This document shows positions 47,708 to 56,623 of a stretch of DNA of 64,000 nucleotides, one piece after another; position 1 is the stretch's first letter, and the number at the start of each line of letters is the position of its first letter. Source of the DNA: Helicobacter enhydrae (GTDB taxonomy: Bacteria; Campylobacterota; Campylobacteria; Campylobacterales; Helicobacteraceae). The stretch covers positions 1,302,001 through 1,366,000 of the forward strand of contig NZ_CP016503.1 in the NCBI RefSeq assembly GCF_001693335.1, written 5' to 3'. Both the position numbers and the translations under genes were made by a program. A model generated the notes under the pieces. It saw only the letters and a program-made list of their open reading frames with translations, had not been told where the DNA came from and searched no databases.

Positions 47708-48933
47708 ATAAAATCTTGTTTTCTTGTTTTGTTTTATGTTGTTTTGTTTTTGCAAATGACGCCAAACTTGAGATTGTGCGTGATCAAAAAAAACTTCCAA
47801 ACATTCTCATCAATCTTGCAACATCAGGCGTAGAAGAAAAAATCACCAAGATGATTGCCAAAGATTTGGAAGTCAGTGGCAATTTTGAGGTAGAGACTCA
47901 AAAAAAGGCATTGGATCTTGATCCAAGCTATGTGTTGTATAGGAGTCAAAAAGTAGATCTATTGGCTTATTTTCTCCCAAAGGGGCAACAACTCTCTTTG
48001 GTTTTGTTTGACATCAATGCTGGGAAAAAGGCGATAGAGCAGACTTTTGATATGAGTCAAAAAGAGCAATACCCTTTTGTCGCTCATAGGATTGCCAACG
48101 CGATCAATGATTATTTACAAGCACCCAATATCCGATGGATGAATCGCAAAGTCGTTTTTGCAAAAATCTTAGCACCCTCCAAAAGTGCCATTGTGGTGGC
48201 AGACTACACATTGACCTACCAAAAACCCATTATCAATGACGGACTCAATATATTTCCAAAATGGGCTGATGCAAAGCAGGAGAGCATTTATTTCACAAAA
48301 TATCTCGATCAACCAACAATCATCAAATATGATTTGAAAAATCACAGATTCCACAAGATACTTGCTTCACAGGGGATTGCGATTGTGTCTGATGTGAGTG
48401 CGGATTTTAAAAACTTATTGGTCAGTATGTCGCCGATTGGACAGGCTGATGTCTATATGTATGGCGTAGATAGCAAAAAATTGACAAAGCTCACAAACTA
48501 TCCCGGCATTGATGTTGGGGCGAATTTTATGGAATCCAAAAATCAAATCATTTTCATTTCAGATCGTTTGGGTTATCCAAATGTGTTTTTGATGAATTAT
48601 GATGGAAGCAATCCACGCCAAGCGGTTTTTCACGGACGCAACAACTCTTCTGCGGCTTCAAATGGTAGCTATATCGTTTATTCTAGTCGTGAAGAGAAAA
48701 ATGAATTTGGCTTGAGTGTGTTCAATCTGTATATCATCCCGATGGAGGGGACAGGGATCAAGCGTATCACGCTCAATGGAGCCAACCAAATGCCCCGTTT
48801 TTCGCAAGATGGTGAAAATGTGATGTTTTTGAAAAATTCCAATCAAAGTGCCTTGGGGATTGTGAGATTGAGATATAATAAAACCTATTTATTTCCAATT
48901 TCAGGCTTTAAGATTCAATCTTTTGATTGGTAA
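47704..48933 (+). CDS. tolB: Tol-Pal beta-propeller protein TolB
   Basis: A periplasmic protein of 409 residues with a signal peptide (cleavage likely after CFVFAND), an N-terminal domain and a six-blade propeller formed by repeats such as MYGVDSKKLTKLTNYPG and FLMNYDGSNPRQAVFHG. TolB links TolA and Pal in outer-membrane constriction. The blade motif is weaker than in E. coli, as usual for this phylum. GGGAG precedes the ATG. pal follows after 11 bases. Confidence 0.9.
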   Translation: MNKILFSCFVLCCFVFANDAKLEIVRDQKKLPNILINLATSGVEEKITKMIAKDLEVSGNFEVETQKKALDLDPSYVLYRSQKVDLLAYFLPKGQQLSLVLFDINAGKKAIEQTFDMSQKEQYPFVAHRIANAINDYLQAPNIRWMNRKVVFAKILAPSKSAIVVADYTLTYQKPIINDGLNIFPKWADAKQESIYFTKYLDQPTIIKYDLKNHRFHKILASQGIAIVSDVSADFKNLLVSMSPIGQADVYMYGVDSKKLTKLTNYPGIDVGANFMESKNQIIFISDRLGYPNVFLMNYDGSNPRQAVFHGRNNSSAASNGSYIVYSSREEKNEFGLSVFNLYIIPMEGTGIKRITLNGANQMPRFSQDGENVMFLKNSNQSALGIVRLRYNKTYLFPISGFKIQSFDW

Positions 48934-48944
48934 AAGGAGTATTA

Positions 48945-49448
48945 GTGCGATTAATTTTACTTGTTGGTATGATTGTTTTTTTGGTGGGTTGTGGTGGCAA
49001 AAAAACTGATGTAAGTAGTTCTGTGAGTTTGGAGGAGAAGCCCAATGCAACTCCTCCAAAAATCGAAGAGGTGATCGAGGATTACACTCCACCACAAGCG
49101 GTTTTTGACGCTTCCAAACTTCAGACAATTTATTTTGATTTTGATGTTTTCACACTTTCTAAGCCAATGTTGAAAATAGTCAATGAAAACATAGCGATTC
49201 TCAAAGAATATCCAGAAGTCAAAATCAAACTCGAGGGCAATACCGATGCCTATGGGAGCGATGAGTATAATTTCGCTCTTGGCACTAAGCGTGCATTGTC
49301 TGTGAGAGATGCACTTGTGGTGGCAGGGATTGATAAGTCACGCATTACATTTGTAAGCTTTGGCGAGACCAATCCTGTTTGTTTGGAGATGAGTGCAGAA
49401 TGCCGTGCCAAAAATAGGAGGGTCAATTTTGTTGTTGAGGGGCAGTAG
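48945..49448 (+). CDS. pal: Peptidoglycan-associated lipoprotein Pal
   Basis: A 167-residue OmpA-like lipoprotein. The lipobox is IVFLVGCGG (Cys at residue 16). The OmpA C-like domain contains YFDFDVFTLS and the peptidoglycan-binding LEGNTDAYGSDEYNFALGTKRA near residue 92, with the usual DxxxxxxxNxxLxxxRA pattern. The GTG at 48945 is preferred because AAGGAG lies five bases upstream; a TTG at 48927 would start inside tolB and misplace the lipid signal. CpoB-like coding begins inside its end. Confidence 0.93.
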   Translation: MRLILLVGMIVFLVGCGGKKTDVSSSVSLEEKPNATPPKIEEVIEDYTPPQAVFDASKLQTIYFDFDVFTLSKPMLKIVNENIAILKEYPEVKIKLEGNTDAYGSDEYNFALGTKRALSVRDALVVAGIDKSRITFVSFGETNPVCLEMSAECRAKNRRVNFVVEGQ

Positions 49449-50430
49449 CGTTTTTCTATCTGTCGTCTTGTCTTTGAGTGTTTTACAAGCGGAGCCGTCG
49501 GCTTTTGAGAGACAGAGTGGGGCGACAAAAAAAGACATCAAAAATCTCAAAGATAGCAGTATCAATCTCTCAGGGATTGTGACGGAGTTGCAAAATCGAC
49601 TCAATGCTTTGGAGCAATCCCAATACGGAATCCAAAGCCTCTATGACGGGCAGAGTCAAAGTGTGCAGGGGATTTTGACGCAAGTGCAAGATATAGAGCT
49701 CAAACTTGCTGAGCTAAAAGCCAAACTTGATATTTTACAAGAACAAAATATCGAGCTCAAAGAGCAAAATCTCCAATACGCCAAAGAGATCAAAGACAAT
49801 CGAGAAAATCTAAAATTGGCAGAGACTAGACTCAAAGAGTTGGCTGATGTCGGAGTGAAGCTCAATGAATTGATGAGCGTGGAGCTAGGTCAAGTCAAAG
49901 AAGAGCTCAAAAAACAAGCCAATGTGATTGTGCAAGATCAAGAAAATATCAAAAAGTTAAGCCTAGAGTTAGAAAAACTCTATGAGGCAAAAAAGAAACA
50001 ACAAGAAAAAAACGCATTCAAAGATCCCAACAAAAAGCCTCAAGTGTTTGAAGAGGCAAAAAAACTTTATTGGGATAAACGCTTTGATGATTCGCGTTTG
50101 CGTTTTTCTTGGCTTTTTGATGAAGGATACAAAAAAGCTGAATCTAGTTTTTTCTTGGGGCAGATTGCCTACCGCCAGAAGCGTTATCAAGATGCCGTGT
50201 ATTATTACAAAGTGTCTGCTGTAGAAAATCAAAAAGCAGAATATATGCCTATACTTTTTTTGCACACTATCAAATCCTTTAGGGCTTTGGGGGATAAGCA
50301 AAAGGCAATCGATTTTATTGATATTTTGATTGCAAACCACCCCCAAACAAAAGAAGCTAAAGAGGCTCAACAAATCAAAGCCAAGCTTCAATCCAAATCA
50401 AAACAAGGAGTCAAAACAAATGGAAAATAA
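49429..50430 (+). CDS. Tol-associated periplasmic coordinator, CpoB/YbgF-like
   Basis: A 333-residue secreted protein: signal peptide (about residues 1-24, ending VLQAEP), a long coiled coil near 50-190 rich in QNIELKEQN-type heptads, then TPR-like repeats (EEAKKLYWDKRFDDSRLRFS and further). This layout matches CpoB, which coordinates Tol-Pal with cell-wall synthesis, and its position after pal supports that. The start is TTG at 49429, with AGGAGGG six bases upstream inside pal, giving a 20-base overlap. Longer starts would lack a signal peptide at the front. Confidence 0.83.
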   Translation: MLLRGSSVFLSVVLSLSVLQAEPSAFERQSGATKKDIKNLKDSSINLSGIVTELQNRLNALEQSQYGIQSLYDGQSQSVQGILTQVQDIELKLAELKAKLDILQEQNIELKEQNLQYAKEIKDNRENLKLAETRLKELADVGVKLNELMSVELGQVKEELKKQANVIVQDQENIKKLSLELEKLYEAKKKQQEKNAFKDPNKKPQVFEEAKKLYWDKRFDDSRLRFSWLFDEGYKKAESSFFLGQIAYRQKRYQDAVYYYKVSAVENQKAEYMPILFLHTIKSFRALGDKQKAIDFIDILIANHPQTKEAKEAQQIKAKLQSKSKQGVKTNGK

Positions 50431-50956
50431 AAAAATGATCAAAATCGAATACAGCGTCAAAGATGCTAAAACTGGTGAGGTATTGGATCAAAATGTCGGA
50501 GGGGAGCCTCTAGAATTTTTGCTAGGTGCTTCTCAAGTCATCGCAGGTTTGGAAAAAGCATTGAGTGATGCCAAAGAGGGCGATCAAAAACAGCTCAAAA
50601 TCGAGCCTGATGAAGCGTATGGGGAATACCATATCAAGTATTTGCAAGAAGTGCCAAGAGAGCAGTTTGAAGGCATTGAGCTTAGAGAGGGGATGACGCT
50701 TTTTGGGCACGGAGAAAATGGACAAAGTGTGCAGGTGAGTGTCAAAAGCTTCAATGATGATATGGTTATCATCGATTACAATCACCCACTAGCAGGCAAA
50801 ACTTTGCTTTTTGATGTCAAGGTTTTGGGTGTGCGTGAGGCAAGCGAAGAAGATTTGATGGTTCTTGGTGGCGGGTGCTGTGGAGGCGGGGGGCATAGCC
50901 ACGGCGGCGGCGGGTGCTGTGGAGGCGGTGGCGGTGGTTGTGGCTGCAGCCACTAA
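50420..50956 (+). CDS. slyD: FKBP-type peptidyl-prolyl isomerase and metallochaperone SlyD
   Basis: SlyD folds proteins and carries nickel for hydrogenase maturation. The 178 residues begin MENKKMIKIEYSVKDAKTGE. They contain the FKBP core LEFLLGASQVIAGLEKALSD and DEAYGEYHIKYLQEVPREQF plus the inserted-in-flap chaperone domain near 75-130. The last 30 residues are a metal tail of Gly, Cys and His (two GGGCCGGG-type blocks, a HSHGG and a final CGCSH). AGGAG lies nine bases before the ATG; the start overlaps cpoB by 11 bases. In Helicobacter such nickel handling serves hydrogenase and urease. Confidence 0.93.
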   Translation: MENKKMIKIEYSVKDAKTGEVLDQNVGGEPLEFLLGASQVIAGLEKALSDAKEGDQKQLKIEPDEAYGEYHIKYLQEVPREQFEGIELREGMTLFGHGENGQSVQVSVKSFNDDMVIIDYNHPLAGKTLLFDVKVLGVREASEEDLMVLGGGCCGGGGHSHGGGGCCGGGGGGCGCSH

Positions 50957-51783
50957 AACACGATCGTTTTGTTTTGGAAGATAAAAATACGATCTTTCAA
51001 AACAAGATCCAACGCTCTAGCCAACACGATTTTCTCCACATTACGCCCTGCTTTTTGCATTTCTTGCCAACTATATGTGTGATCAATACGCACAATATCT
51101 TGAAAAATGATAGGACCTTCATCCAAAAGCTGTGTGACAAAGTGTGCTGTAGCTCCAATGATTTTCACCCCTCTCTCATAAGCCTGTTTGTATGGGTTAG
51201 CACCGACAAAGGCTGGCAAAAAAGAATGATGAATATTGATCATTTTTTCTTGAAATTGCTCTACAAAATGCGGAGATAAGATACGCATATACTTTGCCAA
51301 CACTAGCAAATCAGGATTGAGAGATTTGAGACACTGGAGCATTTTCTCTTCGTGTGCTTCTCTTGAGATTCCTTCAGCATCGATATGAAAAAAAGGCACA
51401 CCAAATTTTTGGCTCAAAGGCTCCAAAATAGCGTGATTGGAGACAACGGCTTTGATCTCCACATCAAGCTCTCCACTCTCATGTCTTAGCAGGAGATCCC
51501 CAAGGCAGTGGTTTTCTTTGGTGCATAAAATGACGATAGATTTGCGTGCTGTGTGGCTGATTTTGACTTCAGCAGATGTCGGAAGTTGTGTGCGTATCTC
51601 TTGCAAAATCGCCTGAAAATCCGCTTCGCCACTGAAACAAGTTCGCATGAAAAACTGCCCATATTCCTCATCGACATGCTCATCGTTTTTTTCGATATTT
51701 AATTGATGTTTGAAAAGGATTGAGGAGATTTTGGCAATCAATCCTTGTGCATCTGGCGAGCTTACGCTCAAAATATGCTTCAT
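50953..51783 (-). CDS. purU: Formyltetrahydrofolate deformylase
   Basis: The enzyme releases formate from 10-formyl-THF, balancing one-carbon pools. The 276 residues comprise an N-terminal ACT domain (HILSVSSPDAQGLIAKIS) and a formyltransferase-type domain with VLAKYMRILSP near 155, the catalytic asparagine/histidine motif INIHHSFLPAFVGANPY near 185 and the GATAHFVTQLLDEGPII motif near 215, with its aspartate. The ATG at 51783 overlaps the sppA stop (ATGA). The 3' end overlaps slyD by four bases. Confidence 0.93.
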   Translation of the reverse strand: MKHILSVSSPDAQGLIAKISSILFKHQLNIEKNDEHVDEEYGQFFMRTCFSGEADFQAILQEIRTQLPTSAEVKISHTARKSIVILCTKENHCLGDLLLRHESGELDVEIKAVVSNHAILEPLSQKFGVPFFHIDAEGISREAHEEKMLQCLKSLNPDLLVLAKYMRILSPHFVEQFQEKMINIHHSFLPAFVGANPYKQAYERGVKIIGATAHFVTQLLDEGPIIFQDIVRIDHTYSWQEMQKAGRNVEKIVLARALDLVLKDRIFIFQNKTIVF

Positions 51784-52637
51784 TGTATTTGTCCTTTGAG
51801 GAGATTCAAAAAGAATGTATTGAGTGATAGGCTTGCTTTGTCCCACAAGCGATCTAGCTGACTTTTTTCAAGCCATTGTGGGTCTTTGACTTGAGTGCGT
51901 GCCAGCAATTCTTGAATCGCCAAATTCTGTGATCCGATTTTGTCAATCAGCCCAAGCTTGAGTGCTTCTTTTGCGGTAAAAATCTTGCCATTTGCAAAAA
52001 CTTCTGGATTGGTTTGTGTGAGCTTGCGTGCTTGGATGACATCATCAACAAACATTTGATATTGGGCTTGGATAAAGTTCTGCAAAAAATCTTTTTCTTT
52101 GGGATTCCAAGCGCGTAATGGTGTCCCGATGTTTTTGTATTCCCCTGCTTGAAGCCCTTGTGGTTTGATCCCTAGTTTTTGCAATGTTTCGGCGACATTG
52201 AATCCATTGAGGACTACCCCGATTGAGCCGATGATAGCACCTCGATTGGCGATGACTTCTGTGGCATACATTCCTGCATAATAACTTCCACTTGCCATTG
52301 CACCTTCAACATGAGCGATGACAGGCATTTTTTGAGCAAGTTCTTGGACAAGATTGGCGATTTCTATGCTTGATCCGACGGCTCCACCCGGAGAATCTAT
52401 GATCAGCAAAACGCCTTGAATGTCTGGATTGTTGGTGATTTGCTCCACTTGCTCTCTAAATGTGTCACTTTGCAAAATAATGTCGCGTAGATAAAGCTTG
52501 GCAAGATTTGCCGGTTTCTCTGGTGTGGGCAAAAACAATAATCCCACAATCAAAAATAACACAAGAGTCTTGAAGTAACGATTACAAAAATCAAATACTC
52601 CCACAATCATTTGATAGAGTTTTGTCAAAATAGTCAT
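51780..52637 (-). CDS. sppA: Signal peptide peptidase SppA, S49 family
   Basis: A 285-residue membrane protease that degrades signal peptides. One helix (residues about 17-36) anchors it with the active site outside. VLLIIDSPGGAVGSS near residue 80, HVEGAMASGSYYAGMYA near 108 with the catalytic serine, and the lysine in GTPLRAWNPKEKD near 170 fit the Ser-Lys dyad of short, single-domain SppA. The start overlaps the upstream gene by four bases, as does its end with purU. Confidence 0.93.
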   Translation of the reverse strand: MTILTKLYQMIVGVFDFCNRYFKTLVLFLIVGLLFLPTPEKPANLAKLYLRDIILQSDTFREQVEQITNNPDIQGVLLIIDSPGGAVGSSIEIANLVQELAQKMPVIAHVEGAMASGSYYAGMYATEVIANRGAIIGSIGVVLNGFNVAETLQKLGIKPQGLQAGEYKNIGTPLRAWNPKEKDFLQNFIQAQYQMFVDDVIQARKLTQTNPEVFANGKIFTAKEALKLGLIDKIGSQNLAIQELLARTQVKDPQWLEKSQLDRLWDKASLSLNTFFLNLLKGQIQ

Positions 52638-53878
52638 AGCGTGATCCTTTGTCCATTGATAAATAATGCTTTGGCATTGTTGGTGTGCAAAACAAAATGC
52701 AGAGCTTCTTGTGAGCTGTTTGTGATTCCTTGGATCTCAAACACTGCAAGATCTGCAAATTTTCCTTTCTCCAAGATGCCATTGTTGATATTGAGGGCTT
52801 GAGAAGCATAGTGCGTAACGCCCAAAATGAGAGATTGGGCAAGGTTTTGGAGCGGAATGTGCGGATAGGCAAACATCGCACATCTCAACTCATCAAACAA
52901 ATTGAGCGTATGGTTTGAGCTCAGTCCATCTGTTGCGATGATTGGGTGCAGATCGTGTTTGCTTAGGGCTTCAAGATCGAGATATTGATTGTTGAGGAGG
53001 CGATTGGATCTTGGTGTGCTGATGATATGCCCTTGTATTTGAGCAATGCGTCGCAAGTCTGTTTCTGAAGTTTGCAAACAATGCGTGAGTAGGGGCTGTG
53101 TCCCTGCAAGGATCTCTAGAAACTCTGTGGCATCCAATGTCGGAGCAGGGTTTTTGACATCAAAGTATTTTTGAAAAAAATCTGAGAAATACCCTTGCTG
53201 GTGTTGTAGCCATTCTTTTTCTTGTGGGGATTCCAAAAAATGAGCACTCACTCTGAGTTTGTTTTGTTTTGCAAGTGCGATGGCTTTTTGTATCAGAGCC
53301 TTGTGTGTCGCGTATGGGGAGTGGATGGCAAGTGCTGGATAAAAAGAGGGGCTTTGGTGTGTTTGGCATTCTTGCAAACGATTGAGCAGATGATTGAAAA
53401 GCATATCAAGCATTCCCACATTGGATCCTATGACTTCATTGAAAAGCACCACCCTCAACGGAGAATGTGCCAATGGTGCGATGTCTCCACCATAGCTACT
53501 GATTGCTCCGACATTGACGATGCCACTTTTGAGTTGTTCTTGTATCGCATTGTGGATTGCTTGAGTGTGATCGCTCAATAGCATTTCACGCTTGTCAATC
53601 ACACTATTGAGCCACTCTCCAAAATCGCCATAGACAAGACTTGTTTTGTTGGCACTAAACTCAAAATGAATGTGTGCATTGCTAAGTGCAGGGGTCAGCA
53701 CGCAATCTTCAAAAAACTCATATTCGGCACTTGGATATTGTTGCCTGAGTGTGTCAAATGTATCGATAGCAAGTATCGTGTTTTGCTCTTGACTGACATC
53801 AAAGAGAATCCCATAACGATCCAATATCTCAAAAGAGGGGTTGCATACAAACACCTTACTGGCTCCGATCAGTTTCAT
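52634..53878 (-). CDS. Aminodeoxyfutalosine deaminase (menaquinone futalosine pathway)
   Basis: A 414-residue amidohydrolase. The metal site is NAHIHFEF near residue 65; SAHFLES near 215, LTHCLQTSE near 265 and IATDGLSSN near 320 supply the other ligands. The organisation matches H. pylori HP0267, which deaminates 6-amino-6-deoxyfutalosine. That route replaces the classical menaquinone pathway in this phylum. A general chlorohydrolase or guanine deaminase function is less likely. The ATG at 53878 overlaps the mscS stop (ATGA); earlier starts would lie deep in mscS. Confidence 0.85.
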   Translation of the reverse strand: MKLIGASKVFVCNPSFEILDRYGILFDVSQEQNTILAIDTFDTLRQQYPSAEYEFFEDCVLTPALSNAHIHFEFSANKTSLVYGDFGEWLNSVIDKREMLLSDHTQAIHNAIQEQLKSGIVNVGAISSYGGDIAPLAHSPLRVVLFNEVIGSNVGMLDMLFNHLLNRLQECQTHQSPSFYPALAIHSPYATHKALIQKAIALAKQNKLRVSAHFLESPQEKEWLQHQQGYFSDFFQKYFDVKNPAPTLDATEFLEILAGTQPLLTHCLQTSETDLRRIAQIQGHIISTPRSNRLLNNQYLDLEALSKHDLHPIIATDGLSSNHTLNLFDELRCAMFAYPHIPLQNLAQSLILGVTHYASQALNINNGILEKGKFADLAVFEIQGITNSSQEALHFVLHTNNAKALFINGQRITL

Positions 53879-54645
53879 TTGATTTCCTTGATACTGGTGA
53901 TTTCTGATAGTGTCGTTTGGGCTGTGTGGATGAAATGGTCTTTGATTTGAGGGATTTGGCTTGGATTTTCTGCACACACTTTGATATGGAAATCCATCCC
54001 ATTGCTATCTAGCCCCACAGCACAGATTGCGATGTCTGATGGTTTGAGGTTGAGGGGCGGATCGATGAAAATTGCTAGTAGCAAATCTTGCGTGTTTTGT
54101 TGTAGGGAAGCGATATTGACAAGCCATTGCACCTCTCGTTTTTTGATGAGATTGGAGCAGTTGATGATGGTGTTGTTGTTGATTTTGTCATTTGGGAAAA
54201 TCGCGAGTTTGCCATTTTCAAGGCGAATGCTTGTTTGAAAAAGATTGATGGATTCTATATGTCCAGCGATTGAGCCAATCTCTACAAAATCGTTTTGTTT
54301 GAATGGTCGCAATACGATGAGCAAAATCCCACTTGCAAGGCTAGAGAGAGAGTTTTTGAGTGCAAGGGCGATCGTCAGTCCGATCGTGCCTAGCAGTGCG
54401 ACGATAGAAGTGGTTTGCACGCCCAAAGTCCCAAGTGTCGTGATCCCTGTAAGGATGAGAAACAGCACAAAAAAAGCTTGACTGATGAAACTCCCCAAAA
54501 TCGGATCTTGTTTGCTTAGCCATTTGCAGATGTAGGTGCGTATGAAAAAGGCGAGATAGATTCCAAGCCCTCCTATCATTAGGGCTTTGAGAATCGAGAG
54601 AAGCAAGCTTTTGTATTGCAAAAGATATGAGAGAGCCACTTCCAT
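53875..54645 (-). CDS. Small mechanosensitive channel (MscS family)
   Basis: A 256-residue member. Three N-terminal helices are followed by the pore helix GTIGLTIALALKNSLSSLASG with the family glycine/alanine packing, then the beta domain motif VLRPFKQNDFVEIGSIAGHIESI and FPNDKINNNTIINCS. It would open under membrane tension to release solutes. The ATG at 54645 is two bases after the dihydroorotase-like stop and is the only start that makes a plausible channel N-terminus. It separates two genes that, as I recall, are neighbours in H. pylori. Confidence 0.9.
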   Translation of the reverse strand: MEVALSYLLQYKSLLLSILKALMIGGLGIYLAFFIRTYICKWLSKQDPILGSFISQAFFVLFLILTGITTLGTLGVQTTSIVALLGTIGLTIALALKNSLSSLASGILLIVLRPFKQNDFVEIGSIAGHIESINLFQTSIRLENGKLAIFPNDKINNNTIINCSNLIKKREVQWLVNIASLQQNTQDLLLAIFIDPPLNLKPSDIAICAVGLDSNGMDFHIKVCAENPSQIPQIKDHFIHTAQTTLSEITSIKEIK

Positions 54646-54647
54646 CG

Positions 54648-55817
54648 CTAGAGCCTCATCAATCCATTGGTATTGGAAACATACGCTTGGATTGCCCCAT
54701 AAAGTGTCTGATGTTTGTAGGGTCCTTGCTGATTGATTTGGATCTGTTGATTGAGATCCACCACGATAAGGTTGCTTTGTCTGCCTATGTTGATTTCTCC
54801 CATATTGAGATTGATAAGTTGGGCAGGGCGGTATGAGGTGATTTGGCTGAGTTTGGCAAGAGAGATACACTGGGTTTTGACAAGATGAGTGTAAGCAAGA
54901 GCAAAATAAAAACTCAAGCAATCAATCCCTGCAAGTGCGTCCTGAAACACTTGTTCTTTTTGATGAGGCAAAAACTCCGTGTGTCTAGATGTGAGGATGT
55001 CTATCTCATCGATGTGGGAACGGAAAAACTCTTGAGTTTGCTTCGTGCTAAGGGGAGGGGAGAGTTTGGTGTATGGATCATAAGTGCGGTATTGCTCTTC
55101 ATTGCAAATCAGATGATGGATACTGATTTCTTTGATGAGGAATGGGTGGTTTTGGGTGATTTCCAAGATACGCTTTTCGTGGATGAGGTGCAAAAGTGTA
55201 GGGACTTGATAGAACAACGCCATCTCAGAGATCCTCACAAAATCAAGCGTTTGCATAATCGGGGCATTTGCAGACAATCCTAGCTCATAGCTTAGCGGAC
55301 TAGCAGTCATCACCGCAGATAGATTGTCATCGTGGTGTGCAAGACAGGGGATTTGGAGCATTTGTGCGTATTGATACAAGCTTTGGAGCGTGTGTGAATC
55401 CAAAGAGCTATCAAAGCTTAATGCACGCCCACCTGATTTGTGGAGGATCGCGATGTTTTGGAGTTGATTGTCGATGATAGGTTGGATGTCATAAGGGAAC
55501 AATACATTTTCACAAAGAGTGTTGAGAAACTCATAATGGTAGCAATCACTTTTGGGAGAGAGCAAAATCGCCCCGACACCCCCAGAAATCGCTTTGGCTT
55601 GTAGTTGTTGGAGGTGGCTTCGCGTATAGTTTTTGGGCTGTATGCACAGATCAACCATTGCAGGAAGGATGTGCAATCCCTCCGCATCCAGTGTCTCAAC
55701 TCCTTGTTGTGAGATCGTAGGGGCGATTTGTGCGATGAGTCCCTCTCGGATCAGAATGTCTGCCTGTCTTTCTCCGCTAAAATCACAGAGTGTTCCATTT
55801 TTGATGATAAGATCCAT
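54648..55817 (-). CDS. Dihydroorotase-like pseudoenzyme (PyrC'/PyrX type)
   Basis: The 389-residue protein begins like an amidohydrolase (DLIIKNGTLCDFSGERQADI, then EGLHILPAMVDL). However, the metal-binding HxH after the VDL is replaced by VDLCIQPKN, and the TDHAPH catalytic-aspartate motif by ILTSRHTEF. LAHHDDN and LHLIHEK remain. It therefore resembles the inactive dihydroorotase that supports aspartate transcarbamoylase in some bacteria, and a structural role is inferred. It lies between ccdA and mscS, with starts and stops touching. A true PyrC is expected elsewhere. Confidence 0.83.
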   Translation of the reverse strand: MDLIIKNGTLCDFSGERQADILIREGLIAQIAPTISQQGVETLDAEGLHILPAMVDLCIQPKNYTRSHLQQLQAKAISGGVGAILLSPKSDCYHYEFLNTLCENVLFPYDIQPIIDNQLQNIAILHKSGGRALSFDSSLDSHTLQSLYQYAQMLQIPCLAHHDDNLSAVMTASPLSYELGLSANAPIMQTLDFVRISEMALFYQVPTLLHLIHEKRILEITQNHPFLIKEISIHHLICNEEQYRTYDPYTKLSPPLSTKQTQEFFRSHIDEIDILTSRHTEFLPHQKEQVFQDALAGIDCLSFYFALAYTHLVKTQCISLAKLSQITSYRPAQLINLNMGEINIGRQSNLIVVDLNQQIQINQQGPYKHQTLYGAIQAYVSNTNGLMRL

Positions 55818-56533
55818 TAGCCCTCCAAAAAAAATAATGGATTTGATACAGAACCTGTAGCGATGGCGATACCAATGAGAATGAGCAAAAGTCCTGAAAT
55901 CATTTCGATAATTCTAAGATGTTTTGTGAGTTTTTTGATCCATTTTAGCCCCAATCCAACAAAGAGTGCCAAAAACACAAAAGGCAAAGCCAGTCCAAGG
56001 CAATAGACACAAATCAATGCGATCGAGAGCCCTTTTTGCGTCAAGGCAAGAGAGAAAATGCTCCCAAGGATTGGACCTGAGCAGGGTGTCCAGCCAAATG
56101 CGAAGCTCACTCCCAAAACAAATGGTGCCCAAAACGAGTTGTTTGTCTGCAGATTGATTTGTTTGGTTTTGTAGAGGAGATTGATCCGGAAAATGCCCAA
56201 AAAATGCAATCCAAAAAGGCAGATGATACCTCCGACGATGTAGCGTGTGATCGCGTGATCAAATAGGCTTTGAAACACACTCCCAAAAAGCACAATCATC
56301 AAAACCACCACCAAAGAAAACCCCAAAAGAAACAAACAGCAGTTAAACAAAATTTTGCTTGTGGCTATTTCTTGTTTTTGGCGTAGTGATTCGATAGAAA
56401 CCCCAGAGATATAGGAGATATAGGCAGGAATGAGTGGCAGGATGCACGGACTCAAAAAAGTAAGAATACCTGCCAAAAAACTTGCCACAAAAGGGAAGTT
56501 GGCAAACAAAGAAAACAAAAAGCGTTCATCCAT
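55817..56533 (-). CDS. ccdA: Thiol-reducing membrane protein CcdA
   Basis: A 238-residue, six-helix protein of the DsbD-transmembrane family that passes electrons from cytoplasmic thioredoxin to periplasmic thiols for cytochrome c maturation. The two redox cysteines lie in FLSPCILPLIPAY near residue 29 and FGWTPCSGPILG near 140. Its likely partner is the thioredoxin-like lipoprotein at 4519-5118. The ATG at 56533, with AGAGGG nearby, is chosen; the frame is open upstream but has no sensible membrane start. It heads the six-gene minus-strand run and overlaps the next gene by one base. Confidence 0.92.
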   Translation of the reverse strand: MDERFLFSLFANFPFVASFLAGILTFLSPCILPLIPAYISYISGVSIESLRQKQEIATSKILFNCCLFLLGFSLVVVLMIVLFGSVFQSLFDHAITRYIVGGIICLFGLHFLGIFRINLLYKTKQINLQTNNSFWAPFVLGVSFAFGWTPCSGPILGSIFSLALTQKGLSIALICVYCLGLALPFVFLALFVGLGLKWIKKLTKHLRIIEMISGLLLILIGIAIATGSVSNPLFFLEG

Positions 56534-56572
56534 CAAGAAGCCCTCTAAGAGTGATTGTGATATTTGTGCAAA

Positions 56573-56578
56573 ATTATA
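56573..56578 (-). promoter_or_regulatory. Candidate promoter of the ccdA operon
   Basis: TATAAT on the minus strand lies 40 bases before the ccdA start and just outside the repeat region. It would drive ccdA to purU. Confidence 0.45.
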
Positions 56579-56623
56579 ATCAAAACTTGATTTTATTTTG
56601 TGAAATTTTGTGGTAGTGGTTGT

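Noticed and set aside
49393-49428. Longer N-terminus for the CpoB-like protein starting inside pal
   Set aside because: It would bury the signal peptide, while TTG 49429 has an AGGAGGG site at ideal spacing.
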